6,339 nucleotides of DNA from Spirochaetaceae bacterium (GTDB lineage: Bacteria; Spirochaetota; Spirochaetia; B11-G9). A program made the position numbers and the translations under genes. Below are positions 5,542 to 6,339 of the stretch, piece by piece (within the stretch, counting starts at the first letter, position 1; every line of letters begins with the position of its first letter). The stretch is from positions 1 through 6,339 of the forward strand of contig DAOVSY010000173.1 in NCBI GenBank assembly GCA_030633365.1. Reading direction: 5' to 3'. The notes below the pieces were generated by a model. The model saw only the letters and a list, made by a program, of their open reading frames with translations. It made no database searches and had not been told where the DNA came from.

Positions 5542-6339
5542 CTACTTCTTATAGATATGAAAGAAATCCTTATTAAAATCTACATGAACTTCTTCACCCA
5601 TTTTGAAATGCTTCATAGTATGGCCTGCAGTATTTGAATGAATTGCAATAATAAAACTGTTTTCAAATTCAATCTTATATTCTGTAATACTGCCTAAAAA
5701 GGAACTTACATCAAGTTTCCCGGTAAATCCTGTTGGTTCCAGACTAATGTCTACAGCTTCCGGCTTTATTGCCAAAGAAACTTCCTCTCCTTCAGAAAAC
5801 TCTTCACCTGTTTTTTCAACTGATATAGATTTACCCTGAACAGTAACGGTAATTTTATCAGAACCAACTTCAGAAACAGTTGCATCTATAAAGTTTGCAT
5901 TCCCAATAAAATCTGCAACAAAGGAACTGTTTGGATTATTGTAAATCTCTTCCGGGGTTCCTACCTGAGCTATTTCACCTCTGTTCATAATAACTATCTG
6001 ATCGGACATACTTAGTGCTTCAGACTGATCGTGAGTAACATATAGAGCAGTAATACCCATCATCTGTTGTACACGTTTAATTTCTGTCCTTGTCTGGATT
6101 CTAAGCTTTGCATCCAGGTTGGAAAGAGGTTCATCAAAAAGAATTATCTCCGGTTTAAGAACAAGTGCCCTTGCAAGTGCAACACGCTGCTGCTGACCTC
6201 CGGATAACTCTCCCGGGTATCTGTTTTCCAATCCCACAAGGTTGACCATCTGGGAAACCATTGCTACATCATTCTTTATAACTTCTTTATACAGTTTACG
6301 TATCTTCAATCCACATGCATTATTTTCAAAAATAGTTAA
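5542..6339 (-). CDS. Second ABC importer ATPase, N-terminus outside window
   Basis: On the minus strand the frame is open from the right edge (6339) to a TAG at 5544-5542, giving 265 visible residues. The TTG at 6309-6307 is not a real start, because the preceding codons read TIFENNACGLKIRKL, which matches the segment just after the Q-loop in this family (usual form FENVAFGL or similar). About 90-100 residues, with Walker A and the Q-loop, must lie beyond the window. Visible motifs: LSGGQ (residues 45-49 of the fragment), Walker B IILFDE (65-70), SNLDAK (73-78), switch histidine H103 in VTHDQSEA, and a C-terminal TOBE-like region from about 186 to 265 (landmark LAIKPEAVDIS). It is an FbpC/PotA/sugar-importer-type ATPase and a paralogue of the 2629-3708 gene. 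It converges on that operon, so it is probably the last or only gene of a separate unit. Its own permease and binding protein are not visible; substrate unknown. Confidence 0.93.
   Translation of the reverse strand, partial: LTIFENNACGLKIRKLYKEVIKNDVAMVSQMVNLVGLENRYPGELSGGQQQRVALARALVLKPEIILFDEPLSNLDAKLRIQTRTEIKRVQQMMGITALYVTHDQSEALSMSDQIVIMNRGEIAQVGTPEEIYNNPNSSFVADFIGNANFIDATVSEVGSDKITVTVQGKSISVEKTGEEFSEGEEVSLAIKPEAVDISLEPTGFTGKLDVSSFLGSITEYKIEFENSFIIAIHSNTAGHTMKHFKMGEEVHVDFNKDFFHIYKK

Noticed and set aside
6307..6309. TTG at 6309 (minus strand) as start of the second ATPase
   Set aside because: The codons before it match the conserved FEN..…GLKIRK region, and a start here would leave out Walker A. 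The gene simply runs off the window.

Overview
The window looks like chromosomal DNA from an AT-rich bacterium. Coding regions are roughly 35-40% G+C by eye, genes are closely packed and Shine-Dalgarno sites are normal. The binding-protein leader (…SLFATA, then EKEEP) has the style common in Spirochaetaceae such as Treponema or Spirochaeta, so I lean towards a spirochaete. That rests on style and memory, not on a marker gene.

Layout: (1) 1-1317, plus strand: the 3' end of a major facilitator (MFS) transporter gene, then one base later a complete Cof-type HAD phosphatase gene, almost certainly one operon. (2) 1318-1578: an AT-rich gap with no convincing terminator, two candidate promoters and a strong ribosome binding site. 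(3) 1579-5362, plus strand: a complete three-gene ABC importer operon encoding an exported binding protein, an ATPase with a C-terminal TOBE-like region, and a fused two-domain permease whose GTG start overlaps the ATPase stop. All three belong to the broad FbpABC/AfuABC/Pot-like group. (4) 5363-5541: a convergent intergenic gap with a GC-rich block (57% G+C over 5441-5540, against 33% in the preceding 100 bases) full of short inverted repeats, including two perfect 14-nt hairpins. (5) 5542-6339, minus strand: most of a second ABC ATPase of the same family, with its N-terminus beyond the right edge.

Working model: the binding protein captures a solute in the periplasm, the 554-residue permease forms both halves of the membrane channel, and the 359-residue ATPase drives uptake. 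Family names would suggest ferric iron, but the binding protein has no Tyr-Tyr pair and has a YEDP segment where ferric-binding proteins usually carry their tyrosines. A phosphorylated or otherwise anionic organic solute, as for the sugar-phosphate binder AfuA, is at least as likely. The adjacent HAD phosphatase would fit that idea, but it lies in a separate transcription unit and the link is inference.

I see no strong evidence for a wholly new system. The most unusual item is the GC-rich hairpin block at 5427-5533, which could be a dispersed intergenic repeat or a structured 3' RNA. No rRNA, tRNA, CRISPR array, transposase or phage gene is visible.
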